Source of the DNA: CAYOHP01 sp964403795 [NCBI: uncultured bacterium]
Lineage (GTDB): Bacteria > Muiribacteriota > UBA6191 > CAZXTJ01
Reading direction: 5' to 3'
Length of the DNA: 64,000 bases
NCBI GenBank assembly: GCA_964403795.1
Contig: CAYOHP010000019.1
Span: forward strand, 11,618 to 75,617
Positions 9,300-18,077 of this stretch are shown here, in pieces. Below the pieces are notes generated by a model. It was not told the DNA's origin. It was given only the letters and a program-made list of their open reading frames with translations, and searched no databases. The translations under genes and the position numbers were made by a program. Positions within the stretch are counted from its first letter, which is position 1. Every line of letters starts with the position of its first letter.

Positions 9300-9940
9300 T
9301 CCCGCCCCCGCGGCCGCGAGGGCGCCAGCTCGAACCCGACCCGGACGAAGGCACGGTGCAGGCCTCGTCGGCTCCCTCCGCCGTCACCCGGCGGCGGCGC
9401 GAGACCCAGGCCCACCGCCCCCCGGCGCTGGGCGTCCTGGAAACGGTAGGCCAGGTCCCCGGACGGCGCCTCGAAGTCGCGACGGTGGAGCGGCACCCAG
9501 CCGGTGGCCTCGAAATCCGGGAGTTCCCAGCCCGCACCGGGCGGGTCACCGGTCCCCAGGAAGCCGGAACCTTCCCCGGAGAGGAGCACCACGTCCTGGT
9601 GGAGGTTCTCGGGGAGCGGGTCGCTGGTGCGGGAGAGCAGCAGGAGCAGGATCCCGCCGTCCCCGGGCAGACCCTGGAACTCGAGGGCCAGGAGGTGGCG
9701 ACCGGTCCCGAGCTCGAACCTCGCCTCCTCCAGCGGGTCCCCGTCGAGCCAGGCCCGGACCTCGCCCGGGGTGTAGAGCAGGAGTTCGAGCGGGATCCGG
9801 TCCGGGGATCGCCAGCGGAGGACCACCCCTCCGCACCCGGCGGGTACCTCGCAGTGGGAGTGGATCTCGAGCACCAGCCGGCCGCCCCGCTTGCGGAAGC
9901 GGGACAGCCCGTTCAGGCGCAGGGTCTCCTCATCGGTCAC
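9296..9940 (-). CDS. hypothetical protein, first gene of the radical SAM/SUMF1 cassette
   Basis: A 214-residue protein of no family that I recognise. It lacks a signal peptide and membrane segments. The middle part alternates short hydrophobic strands ([42 protein letters not shown]) with Gly-rich turns, which suggests a beta-sandwich or carbohydrate-binding-like fold. The GTG start at 9940 follows GGGGAGG by about 8 bases. Its stop overlaps the start of the radical SAM gene (ATGA), so it is made with that enzyme and may be its substrate or scaffold. Confidence 0.7.
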   Translation of the reverse strand: MTDEETLRLNGLSRFRKRGGRLVLEIHSHCEVPAGCGGVVLRWRSPDRIPLELLLYTPGEVRAWLDGDPLEEARFELGTGRHLLALEFQGLPGDGGILLLLLSRTSDPLPENLHQDVVLLSGEGSGFLGTGDPPGAGWELPDFEATGWVPLHRRDFEAPSGDLAYRFQDAQRRGAVGLGLAPPPGDGGGSRRGLHRAFVRVGFELAPSRPRGRE

Positions 9941-10040
9941 GAACGCGCCTCCCCGGGCCGCGATCCGCTACCCTCGGTCCCGCCGCCCCCGGGGACCGCG
10001 ATCGGGCCGGGACCGGCGAGGCGGCAGGGAGCGGGCGGGC

Positions 10041-12122
10041 ATGGACGAAATCGGCAGCTACGATCTGCACCTCTTCGGGGAGGGGAAGCACCGGCGCCTC
10101 TGGGAGATGCTCGGCGCCCACCCGGGGCAACGGGACGGAGTCCAGGGAACCCGTTTCGCGGTCTGGGCTCCCAATGCCGCCGCCGTCTCCCTGATCGGCG
10201 ACTTCACCGGCTGGAGGAAGGCCCCGGTCCCGCTGCGCCGGATCTCCGACTCGGGGGTCTGGTCGGCCTTCGTGCCCAAGGTCGGCGAAGGCGCCCGCTA
10301 CAAGTACCTGGTGCGTTCCGCCCACGGGGACTACGTGGTCGACAAGGCCGACCCGGTCGGCTTCGGGTTCGAGCCGCGTCCCCAGACCGCCTCCATCGTG
10401 CGCCGCCTCGACGGCTACGCCTGGGGCGACGACACCTGGATGAAGGCGCGGAAGAGGACCCAGGATCCCTCCTCTCCGCTCTCGATCTACGAGGTCCACC
10501 TCGGCTCCTGGCGCCGGATCCCCGACGCCGGGAACCGCTGGCTCACCTACCGGGAGATGGCGCCCCTGCTCGCCGAGTACGTGAAGGGCATGGGCTTCAC
10601 CCACGTCGAGCTCCTCCCGGTGAGCGAACACCCCTTCGACGGCTCCTGGGGCTACCAGTGCGTAGGGTACTTCGCTCCCACCAGTCGTTTCGGGACCCCC
10701 CAGGACTTCATGTTCCTGGTCGACACCCTGCACCAGGCCGGGATCGGGGTGCTGCTCGACTGGGTGCCGGCCCACTTCCCGCGCGACGAGCACGGGCTCG
10801 GGTACTTCGACGGGACCCACCTCTACGAGCACGCCGACCCGCGCCAGGGGACCCACCAGGACTGGAACACCTTCGTCTTCAACTACGGCCGCAACGAGGT
10901 GCGGAACTTCCTGGTCTCCAACGCCCTTTTCTGGCTCGAGGTCTTCCACATCGACGGGCTCCGGGTCGACGCGGTGGCCTCGATGCTCTATCTCGACTAC
11001 TCCCGCAAGGCCGGGGAGTGGGTGCCCAACAAGTACGGCGGGCGCGAGAACCTCGAGGCGGTGGCCTTCCTCCGGGAGATGAACGGGACCGTGAAGGAGA
11101 ACTTCCCGGATGTCCTCACCATCGCCGAGGAGTCGACGTCGTGGCCGATGGTGAGCCGGCCGGTCTACCTCGGCGGGCTCGGCTTCGACCTCAAGTGGAA
11201 CATGGGGTGGATGCACGACACCCTCGACTACGCGGCCCACGATCCCATCCATCGGACCTTCCATCACCACAAGATGACGTTCTCGATGATGTACGCGTTC
11301 CACGAGAATTTCATGCTGGCCTACTCCCACGACGAGGTGGTCCACGGGAAGCGGTCGATGCTCGGGCGCATGCCCGGGGACGAGTGGAAGCAGTTCGCCA
11401 ACCTGAGGACCCTCTACGGCTGGATGTGGACGCATCCGGGGAAGAATCTCCTCTTCATGGGATGCGAGTTCGGGCAGCGCCGGGAATGGAACCATGACCA
11501 GAGCCTGGACTGGCACCTGCTGGACCATCCCATGCACCGGGGACTCCTCACCTGGGTCGCTGACCTGAACGCCCTGCTGCGCCGGGAGCCGGCGCTCCAC
11601 GAACGGGATTTCTCGCCCGACGGCTTCGCCTGGGTCGACTGCAACGATGCTCCCCAGTGCGTGTACAGCTTCCTCCGCTGGGATGCCGAGCACCGGCGCC
11701 CGGTCCTCTGCATCGCCAACTTCACTCCCGTGCCCCGCCACGAGTACCGGGTGGGAGTCCCGCTCGGCGGTCGCTGGGACGAGATCCTGAACGGCGACGC
11801 CCGCCTCTACGGGGGATCGGGGATGGGGAACTCCGGGTCCGTCGAGTCGCAGCCGGTGGAAGCCCACGGGCACGCCCACTCCCTCTCGCTGACCCTGCCG
11901 CCGCTCTCGCTCCTGGTGCTCCGACCGGGACCGAGCCGGGTCGAGGCCGAGGGGGCCGACGAGTCCGTCTCGACGTCACTCCCTACGGGTGCCCCGCAGC
12001 CTGGGAAGGCTTCCCAGAAGGCCCATCCCCACGCTCCGGCGGCTCCGGCCGCTGACCCGAAGACGTCCAGCGATGCCGCCCCGGCCTCTCGACCCCAGGG
12101 GCCCAAGAAGTCCGGAGGCTGA
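10041..12122 (+). CDS. glgB: 1,4-alpha-glucan branching enzyme
   Basis: A 693-residue GH13 enzyme that makes alpha-1,6 branches in glycogen. A CBM48 domain comes first ([18 protein letters not shown]), then the catalytic barrel with [17 protein letters not shown], the nucleophile Asp in [12 protein letters not shown], the acid Glu in IAEESTSWP, and [10 protein letters not shown]. It ends in a small beta domain plus about 60 Pro/Ala/Ser-rich extra residues, an unusual disordered tail. The frame is open upstream, but ATG 10041 after a GGGAG-like site gives the family N-terminus. No other glycogen gene is adjacent, so it appears to be a single-gene unit divergent from the radical SAM cassette. 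Confidence 0.93.
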   Translation: MDEIGSYDLHLFGEGKHRRLWEMLGAHPGQRDGVQGTRFAVWAPNAAAVSLIGDFTGWRKAPVPLRRISDSGVWSAFVPKVGEGARYKYLVRSAHGDYVVDKADPVGFGFEPRPQTASIVRRLDGYAWGDDTWMKARKRTQDPSSPLSIYEVHLGSWRRIPDAGNRWLTYREMAPLLAEYVKGMGFTHVELLPVSEHPFDGSWGYQCVGYFAPTSRFGTPQDFMFLVDTLHQAGIGVLLDWVPAHFPRDEHGLGYFDGTHLYEHADPRQGTHQDWNTFVFNYGRNEVRNFLVSNALFWLEVFHIDGLRVDAVASMLYLDYSRKAGEWVPNKYGGRENLEAVAFLREMNGTVKENFPDVLTIAEESTSWPMVSRPVYLGGLGFDLKWNMGWMHDTLDYAAHDPIHRTFHHHKMTFSMMYAFHENFMLAYSHDEVVHGKRSMLGRMPGDEWKQFANLRTLYGWMWTHPGKNLLFMGCEFGQRREWNHDQSLDWHLLDHPMHRGLLTWVADLNALLRREPALHERDFSPDGFAWVDCNDAPQCVYSFLRWDAEHRRPVLCIANFTPVPRHEYRVGVPLGGRWDEILNGDARLYGGSGMGNSGSVESQPVEAHGHAHSLSLTLPPLSLLVLRPGPSRVEAEGADESVSTSLPTGAPQPGKASQKAHPHAPAAPAADPKTSSDAAPASRPQGPKKSGG

Positions 12123-12267
12123 CGAAGTCCCCGGCCTGCGAGCCGGTGAGACCGTGGAGACAGCCATGAATCGGCTTCCGTGGCCGACCTCCGCCTTGGC
12201 ACACGACTTGATCCGGAGCCTGGAGCGGCGCACCCGATACCCCGCCGCTCACGGAAGGTCGGCCGCC

Positions 12268-12864
12268 ATGGCGCATCGGTCTTCGTCCTGCCGCAGCCAT
12301 GCCCTCGTCCTGATCCTCGCGACCCTGCTGCCTCTCGACCTCGGCTGTCTCCCCAACCTGGGCCTCGCGGCCGGGCAGGGAACCCAGGCCGGAGCCACGC
12401 CGCAGGGGCCCGCAAACGGCAACCGGCGAGGGAATCGCCGCGGCAATCGTCGCGGCGCCCGCCCCCGATCCCGGGCGAGGACGCCCCGGAGCGGACCACA
12501 GCGCCAGGCCCGGACCCCGACGCCCCAGCAGAGGCCTCCGGGCACCGTTCCCGGGGATCCCCCGGCTCCGCCTCGGACCGATCCACCCGCAGCTCCGGCT
12601 CCGCCGCCGGCCGGGCCCGAGGAGCCGCGGAACCCGCCCCCCTCCGAGGGCCTCACGACCGCGGACGTGGCCGGACCCACCCGGACCTACGACGACGGCA
12701 GCCAGCTGACGACCTACGACGACGGGAGCACGCTGGCCCGCGACACGGACGGGAACTACTCGGCCAGCCCCGCCACCGACACCGCGCCCGCAGCCGCACC
12801 CGAGGCCCCGGCACCCGAGCCGTTGGCTCCTTCGGTCGGCAGCGCCTGCGACGGGGCGTGCTGA
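12268..12864 (+). CDS. exported proline-rich protein with YDDGS repeats
   Basis: A 198-residue protein of unknown function. The ATG at 12268 is preceded by GGAAGG and gives a signal peptide (basic start, then ALVLILATLLPLDLG). A Cys near residue 28 is a poor lipobox, so cleavage after GLAA is as likely. The mature part has a basic tandem NRRG x3 (12418-12450), a long Pro/Ala linker, then two near-identical TYDDGS units and a Pro/Ala tail ending GACDGAC. A longer start at 12165 would put extra residues before the signal peptide. It begins a run of four exported or membrane genes. Confidence 0.6.
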   Translation: MAHRSSSCRSHALVLILATLLPLDLGCLPNLGLAAGQGTQAGATPQGPANGNRRGNRRGNRRGARPRSRARTPRSGPQRQARTPTPQQRPPGTVPGDPPAPPRTDPPAAPAPPPAGPEEPRNPPPSEGLTTADVAGPTRTYDDGSQLTTYDDGSTLARDTDGNYSASPATDTAPAAAPEAPAPEPLAPSVGSACDGAC

Positions 12865-12914
12865 GAGCCGGGTAGGTTGCCCGGACACCAGGAGACGGAA
12901 GGATCCACCCGGAC

Positions 12915-12920
12915 TACAGT
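12915..12920 (+). promoter_or_regulatory. -10 box of a likely leaderless promoter
   Basis: TACAGT lies 6 bases before the ATG at 12927, with no Shine-Dalgarno between. No good -35 box is visible 16-18 bases upstream. Confidence 0.4.
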
Positions 12921-12926
12921 GGGTCC

Positions 12927-13868
12927 ATGGTCCGGTCCCGAACGCGCCAGTGCCTCGCCCTGATGCTGACCCTCGGGCTGGCCGTCCCGCTGCGGGCCGC
13001 CTCCTCTCGGGACCGGCCCCCACCTCCCCCGGCTCCCCCGCCTCCCTCCGCGGCCCTGCTGCTCGGCCTGCCCCCCGCCTCCCTGCCGGCACCGGGTCCG
13101 GATCGCCGGCACGAGGAGTTCTTCGCCTCCATGCTGGCAGCGCTGGAGGCGGGCCAGGGCGATCCTTGGGAACACCTCGATCGCCTGGAGCAGGCCCTCC
13201 CCGGCTTCGAGCCGGAGCTGGCGGTCCGGCTCCTGGCGACCGCCCGCGCCCGCAGCCCGGAGCCCAGCCCCGCCCTGCTCCTGGTCGAGGGCGTCCTGGC
13301 CTCCCACGGGGAGCTCCCCGGCCTCGCCGACCCTCGCCGGGCCCGCCAGCTCCTCGGGGAGGCGGGACGGGCCGCCTCCAGGCCCGACCTCGCCACCGCG
13401 GCCCGCCTCCGCCTGGCGGTCCTGATCGAGCCCACCGAGCCCGAGGCTGCCCGGGCCCTGCTCCGCCAGGTCGGGACCGGCAAGGACACGGGAGCCACCC
13501 GCAGCCTGGAGGGACTGGCCACCCTGATGCTGGGACGGATCGAGCTCCGACTGGGGAACCCGTCCCGGTCGGCCCAGATCTACCGGATCGGGCTACGCCG
13601 CTTCGCCGGGATCGAACTCGAGGGTTCGGGGCGCCTGGAGCCGTTCTTCCACCACGGTCTCGCCGATGCCCTGGACGCCACGGGGAATCGCTCCGGGGCC
13701 CGGGCCGAGCTCGAGGCCGCCCTCCGCTTCGAGGCCTACCCGGCCCGCTGGGCCGCCGAGGCCAGGCTCCGCGAACTCGCCCCCGGTACCCAGGACCGGG
13801 CGGCCGACCGGGGCCGAGGCGACGGGATGGCACCCCCCCCGGGTTCCCATCCGGCGCCGGAGCCCTAG
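12927..13868 (+). CDS. exported alpha-helical (TPR-like) protein
   Basis: A 313-residue protein with a clear signal peptide (MVRSRTRQ, then a LALMLTLGLAVPL core, cleaved near LRAAS). A proline-rich stretch follows, then several helix pairs such as EFFASMLAALEAGQGDPWEHLDRLEQAL, here shortened to its first residues EFFASMLAALEAG. The spacing of Ala/Leu/Arg residues resembles degenerate TPR units that would act as a periplasmic scaffold. The last 25 residues are a Gly/Pro tail. I do not recognise the family. The ATG is only 6 bases after TACAGT, so the mRNA may be leaderless. A TAGACT at its end may serve the next gene. Confidence 0.65.
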   Translation: MVRSRTRQCLALMLTLGLAVPLRAASSRDRPPPPPAPPPPSAALLLGLPPASLPAPGPDRRHEEFFASMLAALEAGQGDPWEHLDRLEQALPGFEPELAVRLLATARARSPEPSPALLLVEGVLASHGELPGLADPRRARQLLGEAGRAASRPDLATAARLRLAVLIEPTEPEAARALLRQVGTGKDTGATRSLEGLATLMLGRIELRLGNPSRSAQIYRIGLRRFAGIELEGSGRLEPFFHHGLADALDATGNRSGARAELEAALRFEAYPARWAAEARLRELAPGTQDRAADRGRGDGMAPPPGSHPAPEP

Positions 13869-13910
13869 ACTCATGACGGGACGTGGCGCCGGACCGGGTC
13901 CGGCATCGGG

Positions 13911-15842
13911 ATGGTGCAGGTGATCCGGTCGTCGTCTTCCTCCGGGGTTGCCCGGTGCGGGCGGTCCCGACGCAAGGTGGCGTCGGCCGCGGTAGCCCTC
14001 GCTGGCCTCGTCTTCCTGCCGACTTCCGGTCGGAGCCAGGAATTCCCCGGGGGCGAGACCCCCCTGGGCCAGGGCGGGTCGGGAATCGAGCAGGGTGGGA
14101 GGGTGAGTCCGGGCACCGCCACCCGCCCCATTCCCGGCGCCTCGACCGCCACCCACGGGACCGGGACCACTGCGAGCCCTCTGCCGACCGGAGCCCCCGC
14201 GCCCCGAGGCGTCCAGGCGCGGGTGGTCGTCTACCGCCCCGATGACCCGAACCCTTCCCGCGGAGCCGGTGCGATCCTCGACCCGGCCCACCCCGCCCAC
14301 CTGGCCGCCGAACTCACCTGGCCGGGCGATCCCTGGTCCCCTCCTCCGGAGCGCCTCTTCGCCACCTGGAGCCTGGAGGGACGGACCGGCGACCTGGTCC
14401 TCGCCCGCTCCGGCGGCGTCCAGGGCCGCCCGGTCTACGCCGCCGCCTTCCCGGTCGCCGAGGTGATCCCGGCGGCCCCGGGCCAGTCCGCCGCCCGACC
14501 CGGATACGCGATCTTCCGCACCACTCCCTCGCAGGACACGGTCACCATGCGCCGCCAGCTCGCCGCCACCCGCCGGGAGGGCGTACCGCAACGCGAGATC
14601 CAGTTCCACGACGACACCTCCCCGCCCCAGGGCCCAAGGCTCCCGGGAGCCGCCATGCTGGAAGGCGGAGGTGCGCAGAGGGTCGAGATCCTGGTCCGCC
14701 TCCCCACCGGCGAGACGGTGGGCACCGGTTCGGCCGCGCTCCCCGGCAAGGCCGCCTGGATGTACTGGTCCGGCCACTACCCCTACACCTCCGGCGGCCT
14801 CCTCTCCGGCTCCCCGGTGGACCCCTGGTCGATCCGCGGCGAGGGCTGGAAGTCCCACCTGAAGACCCTGGTCTTCGCCGCCTGCTACGCGGTCGATATC
14901 AACGCCCCCGACGGGGAGACCCTGCTCCACGGCCGCGGCGTCCACGGGGCGCTGTGGTGGAAGAAGTTCGAGGGGACCCTGCTCGGCTACCGGGGCTCGG
15001 CCCCGAGCGATCCCGAGGATTCCCGGGTGGTCGAGAAGTTCATGGCCCGGGTCCGGGCCTCCCGGGTCTCTCCCTCCGACGACGCCGCCTGGTCCCGCGA
15101 ACTCGCCGAGTGCTGGATGAAGGCCAACACCCACGACATGGGCGCCAGCGGCGCGGCCGCCCTCGATTCGAGCGGTCGCTACTACTACCTGCGGACCCGC
15201 GACGTGCACCTCCGGGGTGTGCCCTTCCGCCATGACGTCCGCTACGCGACCGCCGAGCGCTCCCGGTGGGAAGCCGACAACCAGCGGCTGGTCGAGGACT
15301 TCGAGGTCGAGAAGCAGGTCTTCGGCCCGGTCCGGGCGATCATGTGGGACGACTTCGGGGGTCGCCCGCCGACCGCGTCCCAGGTCCTCCAGAGCCCGCG
15401 CTGGGCCGCGGCCGCCCGCGCCGTGGGGAAGGACCCGCGGGACCCGGGACTGCTCCGCAAGCTCCAGGGCTTCCTCGACTACGAGGCCCACATCTTCTAC
15501 GACGTGCCCCGGCCCGACTACTACCAGGCGGCCATCGCCTGGCTGGCGCGCCGCAAGGGGGGCCAGCTGCCTACCGTGGCCGAGGTCGAGGCCCACTTCA
15601 CGCCTACCGGCTCCCGACCCCAGGCCCGTCGCATGCCCCGCCAGCAGATCGAGGACCTGCTCTTCTTCCAGGCCGCCTGGCAGGTCGCCACGGCCTGGGT
15701 GTGGGACGGCTCCCGGGGCGCCTGGCGGCTGCCTTCCTCGACCGAGGTACGGAGCCAGCTCGCGGCCCGCTATCCGATGACGCCGGAGCGGGAACAGGCC
15801 CTCCAGGGTATCGAGCGGTACCTTTCGGCCTATCGGTCCTGA
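13911..15842 (+). CDS. large exported protein with clan CD-like His/Cys dyad
   Basis: A 643-residue exported protein. A twin-Arg-free signal peptide (about residues 20-42, VASAAVALAGLVFL) is followed by a Gly/Thr/Pro linker and a beta-rich region. Residues 283-365 look like the core of a caspase-fold peptidase: a hydrophobic strand then SGHY (His289), a second strand LVFAACYAVD (Cys325), and downstream ALWWKKFEGTLLGYRGSAP. Gingipain, CHAT and DUF6345-type proteins share this His-then-Cys order. The region after residue 400 is helical and not recognised. If active it would be a Cys peptidase outside the cytoplasm. This is inference from motif order and needs structure comparison. It lies upstream of a membrane protein gene. 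Confidence 0.65.
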   Translation: MVQVIRSSSSSGVARCGRSRRKVASAAVALAGLVFLPTSGRSQEFPGGETPLGQGGSGIEQGGRVSPGTATRPIPGASTATHGTGTTASPLPTGAPAPRGVQARVVVYRPDDPNPSRGAGAILDPAHPAHLAAELTWPGDPWSPPPERLFATWSLEGRTGDLVLARSGGVQGRPVYAAAFPVAEVIPAAPGQSAARPGYAIFRTTPSQDTVTMRRQLAATRREGVPQREIQFHDDTSPPQGPRLPGAAMLEGGGAQRVEILVRLPTGETVGTGSAALPGKAAWMYWSGHYPYTSGGLLSGSPVDPWSIRGEGWKSHLKTLVFAACYAVDINAPDGETLLHGRGVHGALWWKKFEGTLLGYRGSAPSDPEDSRVVEKFMARVRASRVSPSDDAAWSRELAECWMKANTHDMGASGAAALDSSGRYYYLRTRDVHLRGVPFRHDVRYATAERSRWEADNQRLVEDFEVEKQVFGPVRAIMWDDFGGRPPTASQVLQSPRWAAAARAVGKDPRDPGLLRKLQGFLDYEAHIFYDVPRPDYYQAAIAWLARRKGGQLPTVAEVEAHFTPTGSRPQARRMPRQQIEDLLFFQAAWQVATAWVWDGSRGAWRLPSSTEVRSQLAARYPMTPEREQALQGIERYLSAYRS

Positions 15843-16825
15843 GCGGCACCGACGGGGTTGACCTCCCCGCCAAGAAGATCCAGGAAGACGCCTCCGCGCT
15901 GGAGGAAAGGGGGACGATCCCCCAGATCCTCGCCGAACTCCTGGCCGGCGGGACCACCTCGGCGGGCAGCCTGGCGGTCCGCGCCCTGGCGATGCGTCCC
16001 TCGGCCTGGCTGGAGCTGCTGGTCTTCCCGGTGGCGATCGTGGGGGCCACCGCCCTGGCGCTCCGGGACGGAGCCGACCTGGGGTGGTTCCTCCTCTGGC
16101 TGCTCTGGCTCCCGGTGGTGGTCCCGACCGCCGCCCTCGCCCTGGTCCGAGAGGCCATGGATCCCGGACGCGAACGACGCGGCCCCGGCATCGTGCTGGG
16201 CAATCTCGACCGCCTGCTGCGGGTCACCTCTCTGTGGATCCTCTTCACTGCCCTCTATGCCGCGCTCCCGGGGGCGTTCCTGGCGCTCTTGACCGCGGCG
16301 GCCCCCTCCCTGGGCCTGCTCCTCGCCTTCCCCGTCCTCGCCTTCTTCCCGTTCGCCTGGCTGGCAGTGGTGACCGAGGCGGTCCTGCTGGACCGGCCCC
16401 CCTCGGAGGCCATCGGCCGGGCGCTCTCCGGGATCGCCCGACCCCCGGGTTTCCAGGGAGGCGCTCCCGCCGTCGGAGGCGTCGCCCAGGCCATCGCCAC
16501 CAGCATCGGGGTGCTGCTGGCGGCCTGGACCGGGATCGGGGCCGTCCACTCCCTGGTGCGAAACCTGGGGATGGGGAACGGGTCGACCTGGATGCTCCTG
16601 GGTCCGCTCGCCATGGGCGCATTCGGCCTCGCCGCCCTGCCTCTGGCCGCCACCGTGGCACTTCGCTACATCGAGCTGAACACCCCGACCGGCCGACTCC
16701 CGGCCCGGGGACCGGAGGCCCTGCCTGCCGGATCACCGGGAGCGGAGGTGGGCACCGGCTCGGGAGGGCGACACCCCGAGGCGACGGGTGGCTCCCGGTG
16801 GTTCCAGCCTCAGCCCCGCCGGTAG
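15839..16825 (+). CDS. polytopic membrane protein, start uncertain
   Basis: Five to seven hydrophobic segments (for example WLELLVFPVAIVGATALAL and FLALLTAAAPSLGLLLAF) mark an integral membrane protein of about 280-328 residues, family unknown. No ATG, GTG or TTG exists in frame between the previous stop and 15992, yet the 50 codons before 15992 look coding. A CTG at 15839 overlaps the previous stop as CTGA, exactly like the ATGA/GTGA junctions elsewhere here, so I extend to it. The safe minimum is the ATG at 15992. The hydrophilic C-terminal tail is Gly/Pro-rich. The gene end overlaps the convergent pseC by 16 bases. Confidence 0.6.
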   Translation: MSGTDGVDLPAKKIQEDASALEERGTIPQILAELLAGGTTSAGSLAVRALAMRPSAWLELLVFPVAIVGATALALRDGADLGWFLLWLLWLPVVVPTAALALVREAMDPGRERRGPGIVLGNLDRLLRVTSLWILFTALYAALPGAFLALLTAAAPSLGLLLAFPVLAFFPFAWLAVVTEAVLLDRPPSEAIGRALSGIARPPGFQGGAPAVGGVAQAIATSIGVLLAAWTGIGAVHSLVRNLGMGNGSTWMLLGPLAMGAFGLAALPLAATVALRYIELNTPTGRLPARGPEALPAGSPGAEVGTGSGGRHPEATGGSRWFQPQPRR

Positions 16826-18015
16826 GCCTCGAGCACCTTGGCGAGCGCCTGCTGCACGTCGCGCAGGTCGGCGTCCCCCATGGCGGGGAAGACCGGCAGG
16901 GTCAGGCACTCCCGGTAGTAGCGGGCGGTCTCCGGCAGGCCCTCGTCCCCGGGGACGCCCAGGGACCGGTAGTAGGGATGGCGATGGACCGGGATGTAGT
17001 GGACCTGCACGCCGATCCCCTCCGCCCGCAGCGCCTCGAAGACCCGCCGACGGTCGACGCCGAGCCGATCCAGGCGCAGCCGGATCGGGAACAGGTGGTA
17101 GGCGTGCCGCGAACCGGGACCAGGGGCCGGAGGGAGCTCGAAGAGGTCGGAGGGCCCGAGTTCCCGGCGGTACCAGGCGGCGATCGCCTCGCGCCGGACC
17201 AGGAACTCCTCGAGCCGCGTCAGCTGCGAGAGTCCCAGGGCGGCCTGCACGTCGGACATGCGGTAGTTGTAGCCGAGCTCGACCATCTCGAAGTACCAGG
17301 GTCCCTCGTCCGGGAGGTGGTCGGGTCGACGCTCGAACCCGTGGTCGCGGAAGCGGCGCAGGATCCCGGCGAGCTCGTCGGAGGCGGTGGTCACCGCGCC
17401 GCCCTCGAGGGTCGTGATCGCCTTGACCGGATGGAAGCTGAAGCAGGCCATGGCGCTGTGGCGGCAGGAGCCGACCAGGGCGCCGTCCTCCCGGGAGCCG
17501 AGGGCGTGGCAGGCATCCTCGATCACCGGCGCCCCGTCGGCGGCCGCGGCCAAGGCCGCGGTGCCGCAGGGAAGCCCGCCGAAATGCACAGGCATCACCG
17601 CATCGAGCCGACCGGCGGCGGCCACCGCCCTCGGGTCGAGCCCCAGGGTGGCGGGGTCGATGTCGAGCAGGCGCACCCCGGCCCCTTCGAACCGGGCGGC
17701 GTTGGCGCTGCCCACGAAGGTGAGGCTGGGAACGCCCAAGGTCTTCCCGGGTGCCAGGCCCGCGGCCCGGGCCGCGGCATGGAGGGCAGCGGTCCCGGAC
17801 GAGAAGGCGATGGCATGGCGGGCACCGGTGACCCGGGCCAACGCCTCCTCGAATCGGTCGACCCGGGGACCGCGGGTCAGGTACTCCTGACGCAGTGCGT
17901 CAGAGACCGCCGCCACGTCGTCGTCGGAGATCGTCTGGGTCCCGTAAGGGAGCAGGCGCTCCCGCACCCGGGGTCCCCCGTCGATCGCCAGGACCCGCTT
18001 CCTTGCTGGACGCAC
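16810..18015 (-). CDS. pseC: DegT/DnrJ aminotransferase, PseC-like (UDP-4-amino-4,6-dideoxy-L-AltNAc transaminase)
   Basis: A 401-residue PLP enzyme. LPYGTQTISDDDV, FSSGTAALHAA, VIEDACHALGS (Asp167) and the PLP lysine Lys198 in SFHPVKAITTLEGG are visible, then LGYNYRMSDVQAALG and VHYIPVHRHPYYR. The last two blocks are characteristic of PseC, which aminates the 4-keto product of PseB on the way to pseudaminic acid. GTG 18015 is the best start: GGGAGG lies 7 bases upstream. The frame stays open to 18075 but that part looks non-coding. It is divergent from pseB, 62 bases away. Confidence 0.85.
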   Translation of the reverse strand: MRPARKRVLAIDGGPRVRERLLPYGTQTISDDDVAAVSDALRQEYLTRGPRVDRFEEALARVTGARHAIAFSSGTAALHAAARAAGLAPGKTLGVPSLTFVGSANAARFEGAGVRLLDIDPATLGLDPRAVAAAGRLDAVMPVHFGGLPCGTAALAAAADGAPVIEDACHALGSREDGALVGSCRHSAMACFSFHPVKAITTLEGGAVTTASDELAGILRRFRDHGFERRPDHLPDEGPWYFEMVELGYNYRMSDVQAALGLSQLTRLEEFLVRREAIAAWYRRELGPSDLFELPPAPGPGSRHAYHLFPIRLRLDRLGVDRRRVFEALRAEGIGVQVHYIPVHRHPYYRSLGVPGDEGLPETARYYRECLTLPVFPAMGDADLRDVQQALAKVLEAYRRG

Positions 18016-18065
18016 CGGGGGACCTCCCTGCCCGACGGCGAGTCTCGCGGTCCGGAACCCCGTGG

Positions 18066-18071
18066 TAGAGT
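18066..18071 (+). promoter_or_regulatory. -10 box of likely leaderless pseB promoter; overlaps a minus-strand box
   Basis: TAGAGT ends 6 bases before the pseB ATG. On the opposite strand TACTCT, shifted by one base, could be the -10 for pseC. The 62-base divergent gap would then carry two overlapping promoters that compete. Confidence 0.4.
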
Positions 18072-18077
18072 ACACCC

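Noticed and set aside
18016-18075. N-terminal 20-residue extension of pseC to 18075
   Set aside because: It would run across the divergent promoter. The GTG at 18015 has a good ribosome site.
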